A stretch of 64,000 bases of DNA from JALYNX01 sp963780755 (lineage in GTDB: Bacteria > Actinomycetota > Acidimicrobiia > Spongiisociales > ZC4RG35), in NCBI GenBank assembly GCA_963780755.1, contig CAWACX010000002.1:124001-188000 (forward strand), in the 5' to 3' direction. Under the pieces are notes generated by a model. It had not been told where the DNA came from and searched no databases. It saw nothing but the letters and a program-made list of their open reading frames with translations. Below, piece by piece: positions 45,081 to 55,212 of the stretch; within the stretch, counting starts at the first letter, position 1, and the number at the start of each line of letters is the position of its first letter. The translations under genes and the position numbers were made by a program.

Positions 45081-48065
45081 GTGAGGAGGAAGCTGCCCAT
45101 CGCATTGCTGGCGTTCGCGACCGCGTTCGCCACGGCGATACCGATGGCCCTTGCCGAGGAGTCCGAGCCCGGCGATCTGGGCCAGGAAGTGCCCGTCGTC
45201 GAGGACGGCGAGTACGACAGTTACATCGTGGTGATGGAGGACGATCCTCTCGTCACAGAGTTCTCCCAGGATGCGCTGGACACAGCGGCAGCCGAGGCGG
45301 CCGCCTCCGACCTGGAAGCGAGCCATGACGCCGTGATGACCGATGCCGGCCTCGACAGCGGTGACATCACCAACGACTACGTGAACTCGCTGAATGGGTT
45401 CTCGGCGCTGATCACACATGCCGAGGCCGTGAAGCTGGCGGCTACCTCCAAGGTGGCGCTGGTGATCCCCGACGAGCTCCTCCAGTACCACACCGACTCC
45501 AGTGCCCAGTTCATCGGGCTCACCGGTCGTGGCGGCGCCTACGCCGCCGGTTACACCGGTGAAGGTGTGGTCGTTGGTGTGATCGACACCGGGATCTGGC
45601 CCGAGCACCCGAGTTTCGCCGACAACGGGATGCCTGCGCCGCCCATCGACCCATTGTTGGACACTCCGGTATCCACCGCCTGCAACTTCGGCAGTGCCTC
45701 TCCGAACGATGCCGCCTTCCCTTGCAACAACAAGCTGGTCGGCGCTCGACAGATGTTGGAGACCTACCGGGCGGTCATCGGCATCGAGCCAGGTGACTTC
45801 GACTCTGCCCGTGACCCCGATGGGCACGGGACCCACACCGCATCGACCGCAGCCGGCAATGCCGACGTGCAGGCCGTTGCTTTCGGTGAGGAAGTGGCAG
45901 AGATCTCGGGCATCGCCCCCGACGCCCACATCATCGCCTACAAGGGCCTCGGGCTCCAGGGAGGCTTCACCTCCGACCTGGCCGCGGCCATCGACCAGGC
46001 GGTCCTCGACGGCGTCGACGTCATCAACTATTCGATCGGCGGCGGGGCCAACCTCACCGGCCCTGACGAGCTCGCGTTCCTGTTCGCAGCGGACGCCGGG
46101 GTCTTCGTTGCTACCTCCGCGGGCAACGAGGGGCCTGGCCCTGAGACGGTCGGTTCTCCGGCGGTCACCCCGTGGATCACAGCGGTGGGCGCCAACACCC
46201 AGAAGCGGTTCTTCGAAGGCCGTGTCACCGTGGGCAACCAGGGCAACAAGGGTTGGCGCTGGCACAAGTCCTTCACGGGCGCGTCTCTGACCCTGGGCAC
46301 CGATGGGAAATTCCCGCTGGTGGACGCCGAGTTCGCCGGTGGCGAATTCTGCATCCCCGGCGAGCTCGACCCGGCCGTCGTGACCGGGACCATCGTCCTT
46401 TGTCGCCGTGGCGTCGTCGGACGCGCGCGGACAAGAGCTTCGCCGTGGCCGAGGCCGGTGGCGTCGGGATGGTGCTCTACAACGAGAGCGACGATGACAA
46501 CCTGTTCACCGATCCGCACTCGGTGCCGTCGGTGCACATCGACCTGACACCGGGCCTCAAGTTGAAGGACTACATCGCGGACACCGACAACCCGGTGGCA
46601 AGGATCCGCACCGGGGAGGTCAGTAGGTGGAGGTCGGCTCCGTCGATGACCATCTTCTCCTCGAGGGGCCCGAACGCAGTCGCGGCGGACATCATCAAGC
46701 CGGACATCACGGCGCCCGGGCTCCAGATCCTGGCCGGCAACTCGCCGATCAACGTGCATCATGTCCAGGGTGAGTTGTTCCAGGCGATTGCCGGGACTTC
46801 GATGTCGAGCCCGCATGTCGCCGGGATCTACGCATTGATCAAGCAAGCTCATCCGGACTGGACTGCGGCCGCGGCCAAGTCGGCACTGATGACATCTGCC
46901 GACACGGACGTCGTCGACAACGACAGAAAGACGCAAGCCAACCCGTTCGAGATGGGCGCCGGGATGGTCGATCCGGGTGGCAACAAGAAGGGTTCGGCCT
47001 TCAACCCGGGCCTGGTCTACGACGCAGGGTTCAACGAGTATCTCGGATTCTTCTGCGACGCCGCCCCTGAGGTGTTCGCCAACCCGGTCCGTACCTGCAC
47101 CAACCTGGCAGCAGCTGGGATCCCCACCGACGCCTACAACCTCAACTACCCGTCGATCGGGGTTGCCGAGGTTCCCGGCACCCGGACGGTCATCCGAACC
47201 CTGACCAACGTGACCGACAAGTCGATCAGGGTTTCCGCCGACGTGAACAAGCCCAAGGGCTTCGACGTCAAGGTCAGCCCGAGACGGCTCACCATCCCGG
47301 CACAGGGACGGCGACCTTCGAGGTGACCTTCACCACGACCAAGGCACCGATCGGCGAGTGGCGGTTCGGTTCACTGGACGTGGGAGGGAAGCGGCTACGA
47401 GGTTCGCTCCCCGATCGCAGTCGGGCGGCCCAGCTCGAAGCGCCCGCCGAGATCGTGACTGGCACCGGTGAAGCGGGTTCGGCCAGCATCCCGATGACGT
47501 TCGGCTACATCGGGCCCTTACACAGCAGTGGCCACGGATTGGTCGCGGCAACATTGACCACGGACAATGTGTCCAGGACGGGCCCGAGGAACCAGACGGA
47601 GTTCAGACCCGGGAGACGTGGCCACAGGCGGCGCCAGGTGCCCGACACGTTCGAGCTGACCGGGGCCGGGGTGTCCGGGCTGGCGATGCCACCAGAGGCG
47701 ACAGATACCAACACCGACATCGACATCTACCTGGCCGATCCGCGGGCACGATCGTGGCCGCATCGACATCGGAGGGACGGACGAAGAGATCATGTTCGAA
47801 GACCCCGTGACGGGAGCATGGACCTGTATGTCCATGGCTGGCGACGAAGCGAGCGGCAGACTCCGCCTACACCCTGTACAGCTGGATGGTCCCGGACGCA
47901 GCCGGTGGAACTCTGGTCATCGACAGCCGCGCCAACGGAGGCGGTGAGCGGGTCACCGGCACCGTCGATATCAGCTGGAGCGGAGCCACCGACCTGCAAT
48001 GGCATTTCGGCGCCGTCGCCCACAACGACGGAGACGGGGTCATCCAACGCACATGGTGGACATAG
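45081..48065 (+). pseudogene. Secreted subtilase (S8) peptidase with multiple frameshifts
   Basis: A GTG start behind AGGAGGAAGG opens a signal peptide (RRKLPIALLAFATAFATAI), an inhibitor I9-like propeptide and an S8 domain. The triad is Asp in GVIDTGIWPEH, His in DGHGTHTASTAAG and Ser in GTSMSSPHVAG, with a PA insertion. The frame breaks near 46425, again near 47305, 47373 and 47433, and several more times to about 47850. Each time homology resumes in another frame (EVTFTTTKAPIGEWRFGSL, APAEIV, VPDTFELTGAGVSG, then SAYTLYSWMVPDAAGG), ending at 48063-48065. The region 47.3-47.9 kb is so dense in breaks that low-quality sequence is likely, though true decay is possible. Confidence 0.8.
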
Positions 48066-48093
48066 ACAACCGCTGATCACACCGACAGCGACT

Positions 48094-48125
48094 GAAAGGG
48101 GGCGCCCTTGAGGCGCCCCCCTTTC
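48094..48125. terminator. Bidirectional terminator after the subtilase gene
   Basis: A 13-bp stem GAAAGGGGGCGCC with its complement around CTTGA, followed on the plus strand by a short T-rich run. It also lies at the 3' end of the minus-strand lipoprotein gene. Confidence 0.85.
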
Positions 48126-48643
48126 TCATTCGTCGAAGCCGGGAGGGGGGACCGATTCGTCGGTCGGATCGGGGACCAGGCTGTCGAGCGTCACCGTGGT
48201 CCCTGTGGTGTCCTTCGGAGGGATAGTGCCCGCCGGGTTCTCACACGAGAAAGGCTCATACGTGCTGCCGCCCATGTGATAGCTGTAGGTGGTGCCGGCA
48301 GAGCCGAGCTCGATCAGGGCCCCGTCGGTAGTCACTTGGGCATACTGCATGCCGGGCTCAGGGCAGCCAAGGCTGGCATCCGGCCAGACAACCGGTTGGG
48401 CGGAGATCACTTCGATATCGGCCTCGGGCACACCCAGGCGCTCGGATAGGTCGGCCACGGCGAGGGCGACCCTCGAGGCGAGCCCGGGGTGGACGGGGGG
48501 TCTTCGGTGGGAGTGGTCGTCACCTGGGCCACCGTAGTGGAGGCCGGTATGGATGTCGTCGTGCCCTCACCGCCGTCAACTGAGCCACACGCAGCGAGGA
48601 GGCCTATGGCCGCGACCAACGACAGTTTTCGCATCAGGTTCAT
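48126..48643 (-). pseudogene. Lipoprotein of unknown function, frameshifted
   Basis: The N-terminal part (MNLMRKLSLVAAIGLLAACGS) is a lipoprotein signal with lipobox LAAC, followed by a Thr/Pro-rich linker. The C-terminal part is in the neighbouring frame: ASRVALAVADLSERLGVPEAD, then VVWPDASLGCPEPGMQYAQV and YSYHMGG. The join is near 48480-48500, in a run of C and G, and the 518 nt are 3n+2. The WPDxSLGCPEPG motif occurs in actinobacterial exported proteins of unknown role. The probable cause is an indel. Confidence 0.72.
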
Positions 48644-48680
48644 CAAAGTTAGGACGCCCCCGGACTTATCGCGGTTCCCT

Positions 48681-49726
48681 TCAAATGGTCGCCACCAGCA
48701 CCCGGAAGTCGCCGAGGCCTCGCGGGTGGAGCAGGGTCTCGGCCTCCGTTCGGCTCGAGCGGAGGCGTAGTCGCTCCATCTCGTCGCCTGATCTTGCAGC
48801 CTCCAACTCGGCGAGACGGAGTTCGGACAGACGCTCCCGAAGCCCGAGATCGGCCAGAAAATCGTCCTGGCGCACGAACCTGACATCGGCTCCGCAGCGG
48901 GTCGCAGTGTCGATCAAGCGCGGAGAAGTTGACATCGGCGGTGATGTCGGTCTCCCCGGGCTCGTCGAGCGGGTGGGGGCCGAGATGGTGCGCCCGGTAG
49001 GTGCGCAAGGTCCCATCCTGTCGTCGCGGGACCAGGTTCTCGGCGGTGTCTCCGTAATCGATGATCACCACCGAGCCGGTTTCCAGCCGTGTCAGGGCAT
49101 CGCTGAGCCAGCCGGTCGCCGCGAGTTGCACCTCGACCCAGCCACCGTCTTCGACCGCGCCGGCATAAGCATCGAGCCAGTCGACGACCGCGGGGCGGGG
49201 GTCGGAGTCGACCATCTCCAGATCGGCGCCCGAGGCGCCCACCCAGCGCTCCCGCCAGCCGCCATCCACCTTCTGAGCCAGGGCCATGGGGAGGTTGTCC
49301 AGCAACTCGTTGGCCAGGACCACCCCGCGAATCGTCGGTGGGAGGCTGGTCGCTGACACCGGCGTCGGGGAGCATCTCCTCGAGTGCGATCCGCGCCGCC
49401 GGTGAGGCCTCGACGGCGATGACACCGACCGGAGCCCGTGCGAGGAGAGGGCGGAGCAGAGAGCCCGATCCGGCGCCGGCCTCGACCAGCGTGAAAGGGT
49501 CGCCGATCCGGGAGCGCTCGCGTTCGACGAAGGCCGCCAGGGTCTCCCCGAACAGTGCGCTCACCTCGGGTGAGGTGAGGAAGTCGCCCGACTGGACCGA
49601 TCGGAGCCGATCGGTCCCGAAGAAGCCGAGCCCCGGCTCATAGAGGGCGATCTCCATGAAGACCTCGAACGGCAGCGGGCCTTCGAGTGCGATGCGCCCC
49701 AGAATCAAGTCTTTCAGAGATTCCAA
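48681..49726 (-). pseudogene. MidA/NDUFAF7-type SAM-dependent methyltransferase, two frameshifts
   Basis: Three frames together give a complete Methyltransf_28 protein of 348 codons. The first (TTG at 49726 behind GGGAGG) has FMEIALYEPGLGFFG, SGDFLTSPEVSALFGE and VEAGAGSGSLLRPLL. A shift near 49340-49362 leads to IRGVVLANELLDNLPMAL and VVIIDYGDTAENL. A second near 48918 leads to IDTATRCGADVRFVRQDDFL and the end at 48681. The 1046 nt are 3n+2, fitting two extra bases. Mitochondrial homologues methylate an arginine of complex I; the bacterial target is not established. Confidence 0.82.
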
Positions 49727-49743
49727 CCAAGGCCTCCCAACGA

Positions 49744-49777
49744 GATGCAGGGCGTCACTGGAGTGACGCCCTGCATC
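49744..49777. terminator. Terminator downstream of groEL
   Basis: A 14-bp stem GATGCAGGGCGTCA with its complement and a CTGGAG loop lies 22 bp after the groEL stop on the minus strand. Confidence 0.85.
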
Positions 49778-49799
49778 GGGAACCAAACGCTGGAAGCGT

Positions 49800-51437
49800 T
49801 TAGAAGTCCATACCGCCGCCGTCGTGGCCGTGGCCACCACCCGGCATAGCTGAAACTGGCTCCTTCTCCTCTGCCACAAGGGCCTCGGTGGTGAGGAGCA
49901 GAGCTGCGATCGAGGCTGCGTTCTGCAACGTGGACCGGGTCACCTTGGCGGGGTCGATCACCCCGGCGGCGACGAGGTCGGCGTACTCACCGGTGGCAGC
50001 GTTGAAGCCAACGTTGCCCTCGGAGTTGCGCACCCGCTCGACGACCACTCCACCCTCGAACCCGGCATTCACCGCGATCTGGCGGAGGGGCTCCTCGATG
50101 GCCTTGCGCACGATGGCACGACCGGTCTTCTCGTCATCGCCACCGCCACGGATCTTGTCGATGGCGTTCTGAGCCCGAAGCAGGGCAACCCCACCGCCAG
50201 GGACGACGCCCTCTTCGACGGCGGCACGAGTCGCCGAGACGGCGTCCTCGATGCGGTGCTTCTTCTCCTTGAGCTCGACCTCGGTGGCAGCGCCGACCTT
50301 GATCACCACGACACCGCCGGACAGCTTGGCGAGACGCTCCTGGAGCTTCTCTTTGTCCCAGTCTGAGTCGGTGTTCTCGATCTCGCGCTCGATCTGCTTG
50401 ATCCGCGACTTGACGTCAGCCTCGGAGCCGGCGCCGTCGATGACGGTGGTGTTGTCCTTGGAGGCAACCACCTTGCGGGCACGACCCAGCATGTCCAGGG
50501 TCACGTTCTCCAGCTTGAGACCGACCTCCTCGGAGATGACGGTCCCGCCGGTGAGCGTTGCGATGTCCTGGAGCATGGCCTTGCGGCGCTCGCCGAACCC
50601 GGGAGCCTTGACCGCCACCGAGGAGAAGGTCCCCCGGATCTTGTTGACCACCAGAGTCGCCAGGGCTTCGCCTTCGACGTCCTCGGCGATGACCAACACG
50701 CCCTTGCCGGACTGCATGACCTTCTCGAGCACAGGCACCAGGTCGTTGACCGAGCTGATCTTCTGGTTGGCGATCAGGATGTAGGGGTCCTCGAGCACCG
50801 CCTCCTGACGATCACCATCGGTGACGAAGTAGAAGTTGAGATAGCCCTTGTCGAACTGCATGCCCTCGGTGAACTCGAGCTCCAGACCGAAGGTCTGGCC
50901 CTCTTCGACGGTGATGACGCCGTCCTTGCCCACCTTGTTCATCGCCTCGGCGATCACCTTGCCGATGGTCGGGTCGTTGTTAGCCGAGATCGAGGCCACG
51001 TTTGCGATCTCGTCGCTGGTCTCGATGTCGCGGGCCATCTCACCGATGGCCTCGACGACCTTCTCCACGGCACTCTCGATGCCTCGCTTGAGATCCATCG
51101 GGTTGGCGCCGGCCGCCACGTTGCGCAGGCCCTCGCGGACCATGGCCTGGGCCAGGACCGTTGCCGTCGTGGTGCCGTCACCGGCCACGTCGTTGGTCTT
51201 GGTCGCCACTTCCTTGGCGAGCTGGGCACCCATGTTCTCGTACGGGTCGTCGAGCTCAATCTCCTTGGCGATGGTGACGCCGTCATTGGTGATGGTGGGT
51301 GCTCCCCACTTCTTCTCCAGGACGACGTTGCGGCCCTTGGGGCCGAGGGTCACCTTTACCGTGTCGGCGAGCTTGTTGACGCCCGCCTCGAGGCCACGCC
51401 GGGCCTCCTCGTTGAAGCGAAGATCCTTCGCTGCCAT
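49800..51437 (-). CDS. groEL: 60 kDa chaperonin GroEL
   Basis: A 545-residue chaperonin: LGPKGRNVVLEKKWGAPTITNDGVT (in part), GDGTTTATVLAQAM with the ATPase Asp, and ATRAAVEEGVVPGGGVALLRA. The C-terminus is the canonical glycine- and methionine-rich tail (MPGGGHGHDGGGMDF, His-containing as in some actinobacterial paralogues). It lies 14 bp after groES, under HrcA/CIRCE control. Confidence 0.98.
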   Translation of the reverse strand: MAAKDLRFNEEARRGLEAGVNKLADTVKVTLGPKGRNVVLEKKWGAPTITNDGVTIAKEIELDDPYENMGAQLAKEVATKTNDVAGDGTTTATVLAQAMVREGLRNVAAGANPMDLKRGIESAVEKVVEAIGEMARDIETSDEIANVASISANNDPTIGKVIAEAMNKVGKDGVITVEEGQTFGLELEFTEGMQFDKGYLNFYFVTDGDRQEAVLEDPYILIANQKISSVNDLVPVLEKVMQSGKGVLVIAEDVEGEALATLVVNKIRGTFSSVAVKAPGFGERRKAMLQDIATLTGGTVISEEVGLKLENVTLDMLGRARKVVASKDNTTVIDGAGSEADVKSRIKQIEREIENTDSDWDKEKLQERLAKLSGGVVVIKVGAATEVELKEKKHRIEDAVSATRAAVEEGVVPGGGVALLRAQNAIDKIRGGGDDEKTGRAIVRKAIEEPLRQIAVNAGFEGGVVVERVRNSEGNVGFNAATGEYADLVAAGVIDPAKVTRSTLQNAASIAALLLTTEALVAEEKEPVSAMPGGGHGHDGGGMDF

Positions 51438-51451
51438 TTCCGATCAACTCC

Positions 51452-51742
51452 TCACTTGACCACGGCGAGAAGGTCACGCTCGGAGAGGACCAAGTATTCC
51501 TCTGAGTCGAGCTTCACCTCCGTGCCTGCGAATTTCGAGTAGAGGACCTTGTCGCCGACCGAGACATCCATGGGGATGCGATCTCCGTCTTCGTCACGGG
51601 CCCCTGGGCCTACGGCGATGACCTCGCCGATCTGTGGCTTCTCCTTGGCGGTGTCGGGGATGACCAGACCCGAGGGAGTGCGGGATTCCGCATCCTCCGT
51701 GGCCTGGACGACCACCCGGTCGCCGAGCGGCTGAAGCTTCAT
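51452..51742 (-). CDS. groES: 10 kDa co-chaperonin GroES
   Basis: A 96-residue protein: LQPLGDRVVVQATEDAE, the mobile loop SRTPSGLVIPDTAKEKPQ and VGDKVLYSKFAGTEVK are standard. The ATG at 51742 has an AGGAGCAAGAGA site. Two CIRCE operators lie 97-157 bp upstream. Confidence 0.98.
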   Translation of the reverse strand: MKLQPLGDRVVVQATEDAESRTPSGLVIPDTAKEKPQIGEVIAVGPGARDEDGDRIPMDVSVGDKVLYSKFAGTEVKLDSEEYLVLSERDLLAVVK

Positions 51743-51838
51743 TCTCTTGCTCCTCCTTGAAGCGCCGTTCTTGCTGTGCTCCGGAAGAACACTGCTGGTC
51801 CGGATTGAACCGTGAGCCAACGTGGGCTTTCCGTTGCG

Positions 51839-51865
51839 TTAGCACTCGGACAATTCGAGTGCTAA
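51839..51865. promoter_or_regulatory. CIRCE operator 1 (HrcA binding site)
   Basis: A perfect match to the consensus: TTAGCACTC, 9-nt spacer, GAGTGCTAA. Confidence 0.95.
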
Positions 51866-51872
51866 CAGAACA

Positions 51873-51899
51873 CTAGCACTCGGCGCCGGTGAGTGCTAA
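51873..51899. promoter_or_regulatory. CIRCE operator 2 (HrcA binding site)
   Basis: CTAGCACTC, 9-nt spacer, GAGTGCTAA: one mismatch at the first base. It lies 7 bp from the first CIRCE, on the side away from groES. Confidence 0.9.
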
Positions 51900-51921
51900 A
51901 TCGAATCTGAGTCGGGCAGAC

Positions 51922-52941
51922 TCAGATATTGGCCGCATCCCCGAGCACCCGGCCCGGGTCGACGTTTTCCGCCCAATCGGTGATTCGCCCCTGCGCCAGC
52001 CAGTGCGCCCCGGCGACCCCGATCATCGCTGCGTTGTCGGTGCACAGGATCGGGTCGGGCAGCGCCAGCGCGATCCCACGCTTGTCGGCTTCCTCGCCAA
52101 ACCGCTCGCGGAGGCGTCGGTTGGCCAGAACCCCGCCGCCACCGCCCACCATCTGGGCCCCGGTCTGGTCTACGGCATGGAAAGTCTTGTCGACGAGGAC
52201 ATCGACGATCGCCTCTTGCACCGAAGCTGCCACGTCCGCCAGTGGGGGGAGGTCACCGGCACGAGCGCCCTTCTCGATGAACCTGACCACGGATGTCTTC
52301 AATCCGGAGAACGAGAAGTCGAACGGCCGCTCGGGGAGGGCCCGGGGGAAGTCCACCGCGGCGGGGTCACCCCCATCAGAGGCGGCGTCGATGGCGGGCC
52401 CGCCGGGGAACCCGAGGCCCATGACTCTCGCCAGCTTGTCGAACGCCTCGCCGGCCGCATCGTCGATGGTCGAGCCGAGGGTGTCGTACTCACCCCAATC
52501 CTGCACATGCACGATCTGGGAATGGCCACCGGACGCGAGGAGGGCGACTACGGGTGGGGCAAAGCTCTCGAACTGGAGTCGGGGTGCCATCAGGTGCCCT
52601 TCCATGTGGTCGATGCCAACGAACGGCAACTGGCGGGCCCACGCCGTGGCCTTGCCGAACGAGTGGCCGACGAGGAGAGCTCCGACCAGGCCCGGTCCAG
52701 AAGTTGCAGCGATTCCGTCCAGGTCGTCGGGGTGGACCCCGGCCTCCTGGAGCGCCCGGTGGGTCAGGGAGCGGATCGCCTCGACATGGGCCCGCGCCGC
52801 CAGCTCGGGGACCACCCCGCCAAAGCGTGCATGGATCTCTACCTGGGAGGCGAGGACGTTGGAGAGGGGCTCCACGCCGCGGACCACGGCCACCGCGGTC
52901 TCGTCGCAACTGGTCTCGAAGGCGAGGATCAGGGGAGTCAT
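51922..52941 (-). CDS. tsaD: tRNA N6-threonylcarbamoyladenosine synthase subunit TsaD
   Basis: A 339-residue ASKHA-fold enzyme: AFETSCDETAVAVV at the start, HMEGHLMAP for the metal-binding His pair, VALLASGGHSQIV and VGGGGGVLANRRLRERF. It transfers the threonylcarbamoyl group to A37 of ANN-decoding tRNAs together with TsaB and TsaE, all encoded here. The ATG overlaps the rimI stop (ATGA). Confidence 0.97.
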   Translation of the reverse strand: MTPLILAFETSCDETAVAVVRGVEPLSNVLASQVEIHARFGGVVPELAARAHVEAIRSLTHRALQEAGVHPDDLDGIAATSGPGLVGALLVGHSFGKATAWARQLPFVGIDHMEGHLMAPRLQFESFAPPVVALLASGGHSQIVHVQDWGEYDTLGSTIDDAAGEAFDKLARVMGLGFPGGPAIDAASDGGDPAAVDFPRALPERPFDFSFSGLKTSVVRFIEKGARAGDLPPLADVAASVQEAIVDVLVDKTFHAVDQTGAQMVGGGGGVLANRRLRERFGEEADKRGIALALPDPILCTDNAAMIGVAGAHWLAQGRITDWAENVDPGRVLGDAANI

Positions 52942-53414
52942 CGCAGCGACTCGAGCCGGGCCTGGAATTGATCGCCATCGATGTCGTGCACCCACAGGAT
53001 CAGGGCGTCATCGTCGTCGTAGTAGCCCTTGCGCATCCCAACGGGGGCCAGCCCGAACACCTCGTACAGCGCTCGGGCCCCATGGTTCCGGGACCGGACC
53101 TCGAGGGTGAGATGCCGGGCACTCTGGGAGATGGCGGCATCGACCAGGCCGACCATCAATTGGCGCCCGATACCGGCGCGTCGATGATCGGGCGCCACCA
53201 ACAGGTTGGTGATATGAGCATCCTCGCCAACGACCATGAGGCCGCCAAAGCCGACCAGGTGGTCCCCAACTTCGGCGGCGAGGTACACCCGATTTACGGC
53301 CGCGAGCTCGTCAGCGAACACCCCTTCACTCCAGGGGTGGGAACGCTCGGCCGCCTCGAGGGCGGCAGCTGCCTCGATGTCTGACGCCACCAGAGGCCTC
53401 AGCGCGGCGGCCAT
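52938..53414 (-). CDS. rimI: Ribosomal protein S18 alanine N-acetyltransferase RimI
   Basis: A 158-residue GNAT enzyme: LEAAERSHPWSEGVFADEL, ITNLLVAPDHRRAGIGRQLM (acetyl-CoA loop) and LEVRSRNHGARALYEVFGLAPVGMRKGYY (in part). Placement between tsaB and tsaD is the conserved arrangement and supports RimI over a generic GNAT. The ATG at 53414 shares a base with the tsaB stop (TGATG), so it is preferred over the ATG five codons upstream. Confidence 0.93.
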   Translation of the reverse strand: MAAALRPLVASDIEAAAALEAAERSHPWSEGVFADELAAVNRVYLAAEVGDHLVGFGGLMVVGEDAHITNLLVAPDHRRAGIGRQLMVGLVDAAISQSARHLTLEVRSRNHGARALYEVFGLAPVGMRKGYYDDDDALILWVHDIDGDQFQARLESLR

Positions 53415-54124
53415 CAGCCCGACCCCCATGGCCCCTCCTGACGCAACTTCTCCCAGTTGATGGTGACGTCGGCCTCCCTGAGGTACAGGGGCTGGATCTC
53501 GTCGGGTGCGGGGAAGTCGCCACGCTCGAACCTGGCCCGGGCCGCTTCGGCAAGCGTGACGGCGTAGGGGTACCGGGGCTTCCCAGTCTTCACCCGGTGC
53601 AGCCCGAGGAGCAATCCCTCGGGAAACGCCGCCGTGTCCCCCACCACCAGGCTCTCGTCAGAACGGGAGTCGAGCTGTGCGGCGAGCACCTCGGGCCGCA
53701 TCAACTCGGGCGAGCCCTCCTTGACCACCCCACCGGGCACCGGGCGGTAGCGGGCGACCGCCAGCTCCCCGCGGCGGACGTCGACGACCGCCCAGATGAG
53801 TCGATGCCCCGTCCTCGCCTCGAGGGCGATGGCGTCGAGGGAGATCGCCGGGATCAAGGGGATCCCGAAAGCGGCGGCCAACGCCTGAGCCGTGGCAAGG
53901 CCGACCCGGATCCCGGTGTAGAGGCCAGGACCGACATCGACCACGACCGCGTCGAGAGCCGATGGCGACCATCCGACCTGGTCGAAGCAGAAGTCGATTG
54001 CCGGAACCAGGAAGGTGGCGTGTCCGACGCGGTCGATGCGTGAGGCCGTGGCCAGGGTGCTGGCGTCCTCGACCAGGGCGACGGACGAGCCCGGAGTCGA
54101 GGTCTCGATGGCGAGCAGCTTCAC
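53414..54124 (-). CDS. tsaB: TsaB, tRNA t6A biosynthesis partner of TsaD
   Basis: A 236-residue inactive TsaD paralogue: MKLLAIETSTPGSSVALVED, VVDVGPGLYTGIRVGLATAQALA and VVDVRRGELAVARY. It dimerises with TsaD and is needed for t6A formation. The GTG start overlaps the tsaE stop (GTGA), showing tight coupling. Confidence 0.95.
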   Translation of the reverse strand: MKLLAIETSTPGSSVALVEDASTLATASRIDRVGHATFLVPAIDFCFDQVGWSPSALDAVVVDVGPGLYTGIRVGLATAQALAAAFGIPLIPAISLDAIALEARTGHRLIWAVVDVRRGELAVARYRPVPGGVVKEGSPELMRPEVLAAQLDSRSDESLVVGDTAAFPEGLLLGLHRVKTGKPRYPYAVTLAEAARARFERGDFPAPDEIQPLYLREADVTINWEKLRQEGPWGSG

Positions 54125-54573
54125 GTGACGGTCTCCAGGTCACGCTCTGCCCAGGATCCGGCAGGTATCAGGCGCAGGGTCCTCGCGTCGTCCTCATTCA
54201 CCTCGAACTCGACTCGGAGGTGGTCCTCGGGAAGGATCTGCTCGACAGCATCGCCCCATTCGATCACAAGGACCCCGTCGATGCCGAGCTCGAAGACGTC
54301 CAGGTCGTCGAACTCGTGTATCGACCCGAGCCGGTAGACATCGACGTGCACGACAGGGAGGAAGCCGGTCACGTACCTGCGCACCAGGACGAAGGACGGG
54401 CTGACCACTGCCTCCTCGACGCCAAGGCCCTCACACAAGCCGGCCGTGAACAAGGTCTTCCCCGCCCCGAGGCTCCCTGCCAGCTCGAGCACGTCACCAG
54501 GCCCGAGAGCGGCAGCGAGCCGACGCCCGGCGGCCCTGGTGTCGTCCGGCGTTGGGCAATAGACCTCGATCAT
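54121..54573 (-). CDS. tsaE: TsaE, tRNA t6A biosynthesis ATPase
   Basis: A 150-residue P-loop ATPase: ELAGSLGAGKTLFTAGLCEGLG (Walker A), SPSFVLVRRYV and HVDVYRLGSIHEFDDL, then VLVIEWGDAVEQILP. It binds the TsaB-TsaD complex and resets it after each cycle. The ATG at 54573 overlaps the stop of the upstream uracil-DNA glycosylase as ATGA, once the frame of that gene is corrected. Confidence 0.95.
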   Translation of the reverse strand: MIEVYCPTPDDTRAAGRRLAAALGPGDVLELAGSLGAGKTLFTAGLCEGLGVEEAVVSPSFVLVRRYVTGFLPVVHVDVYRLGSIHEFDDLDVFELGIDGVLVIEWGDAVEQILPEDHLRVEFEVNEDDARTLRLIPAGSWAERDLETVT

Positions 54574-55212
54574 CCGAAGAGCTCCATCTGCGACGTCTCG
54601 TCGGACACGACCTCTTCGATCGACTCCTCGTTTTGGCGCTCGGCAGCCGACTCGAAGGAGCGTGTGCACCAGGGCGAAGTCGTCTCTCATCTGCGCGGCG
54701 ACCCGGTCCCCACCACGCAGGGCGGCGGCCGGGTGGAAGGTGGGCACCAGCGTGGAGCCCAGCCACCACTCGTGGGGCGTCCCCCGCAATCTGGTGATGC
54801 CGACCTCGGTGTTCAGCAGGAGCTTGGTGGCGAAGTTGCCGAGGGTGATCACCACTTCCGGCTCGACGAGGCGTATCTGCTCACGAAGGTAACCCTTGCA
54901 CGCGTCGATCTCGAGGGGCAGCGGGTCGCGATTGCCCGGTGGGCGGCACTTGAGGACGTTGGCGATGTACACCGAGTCTCGAGCAAGGCCGATCCCTTCG
55001 AGTAGCGAGTCGAGGAGTTGGCCGGCGGCACCAACAAAGGGCTCGCCCTGGAGGTCTTCGTTCTTGCCCGGAGCTTCGCCGACCAGCATCACCCGGGCAT
55101 CCGGGTCACCGACGCCGAACACCACATTGGTCCGACTCTCCGCCAGGCCACAGTCGGTGCACACCACGGCCCGTGCCTTGAGTGCCTCGAGCATGTGGAT
55201 GCGGTCGCTCAC
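54570..55212 (-). pseudogene. udg: Family 4 uracil-DNA glycosylase, frameshifted near the C-terminus
   Basis: The enzyme has CTDCGLAESRTNVVFGVGD with the first iron-sulfur Cys pair, LVGEAPGKNEDLQGEPFVG (catalytic motif), NVLKCRPPGNRDPLP and DACKGYL (two more Cys) and VPTFHPAAALRG. As read, the frame runs into tsaE. An extra base near 54661 (CTCC) explains this: the corrected frame continues FESAAERQNEESIEE and ends SQMELFG at a TGA overlapping the tsaE ATG. The 643 nt are 3n+1, giving 213 residues. It removes uracil from DNA. QMELF resembles a beta-clamp-binding motif. Confidence 0.88.
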
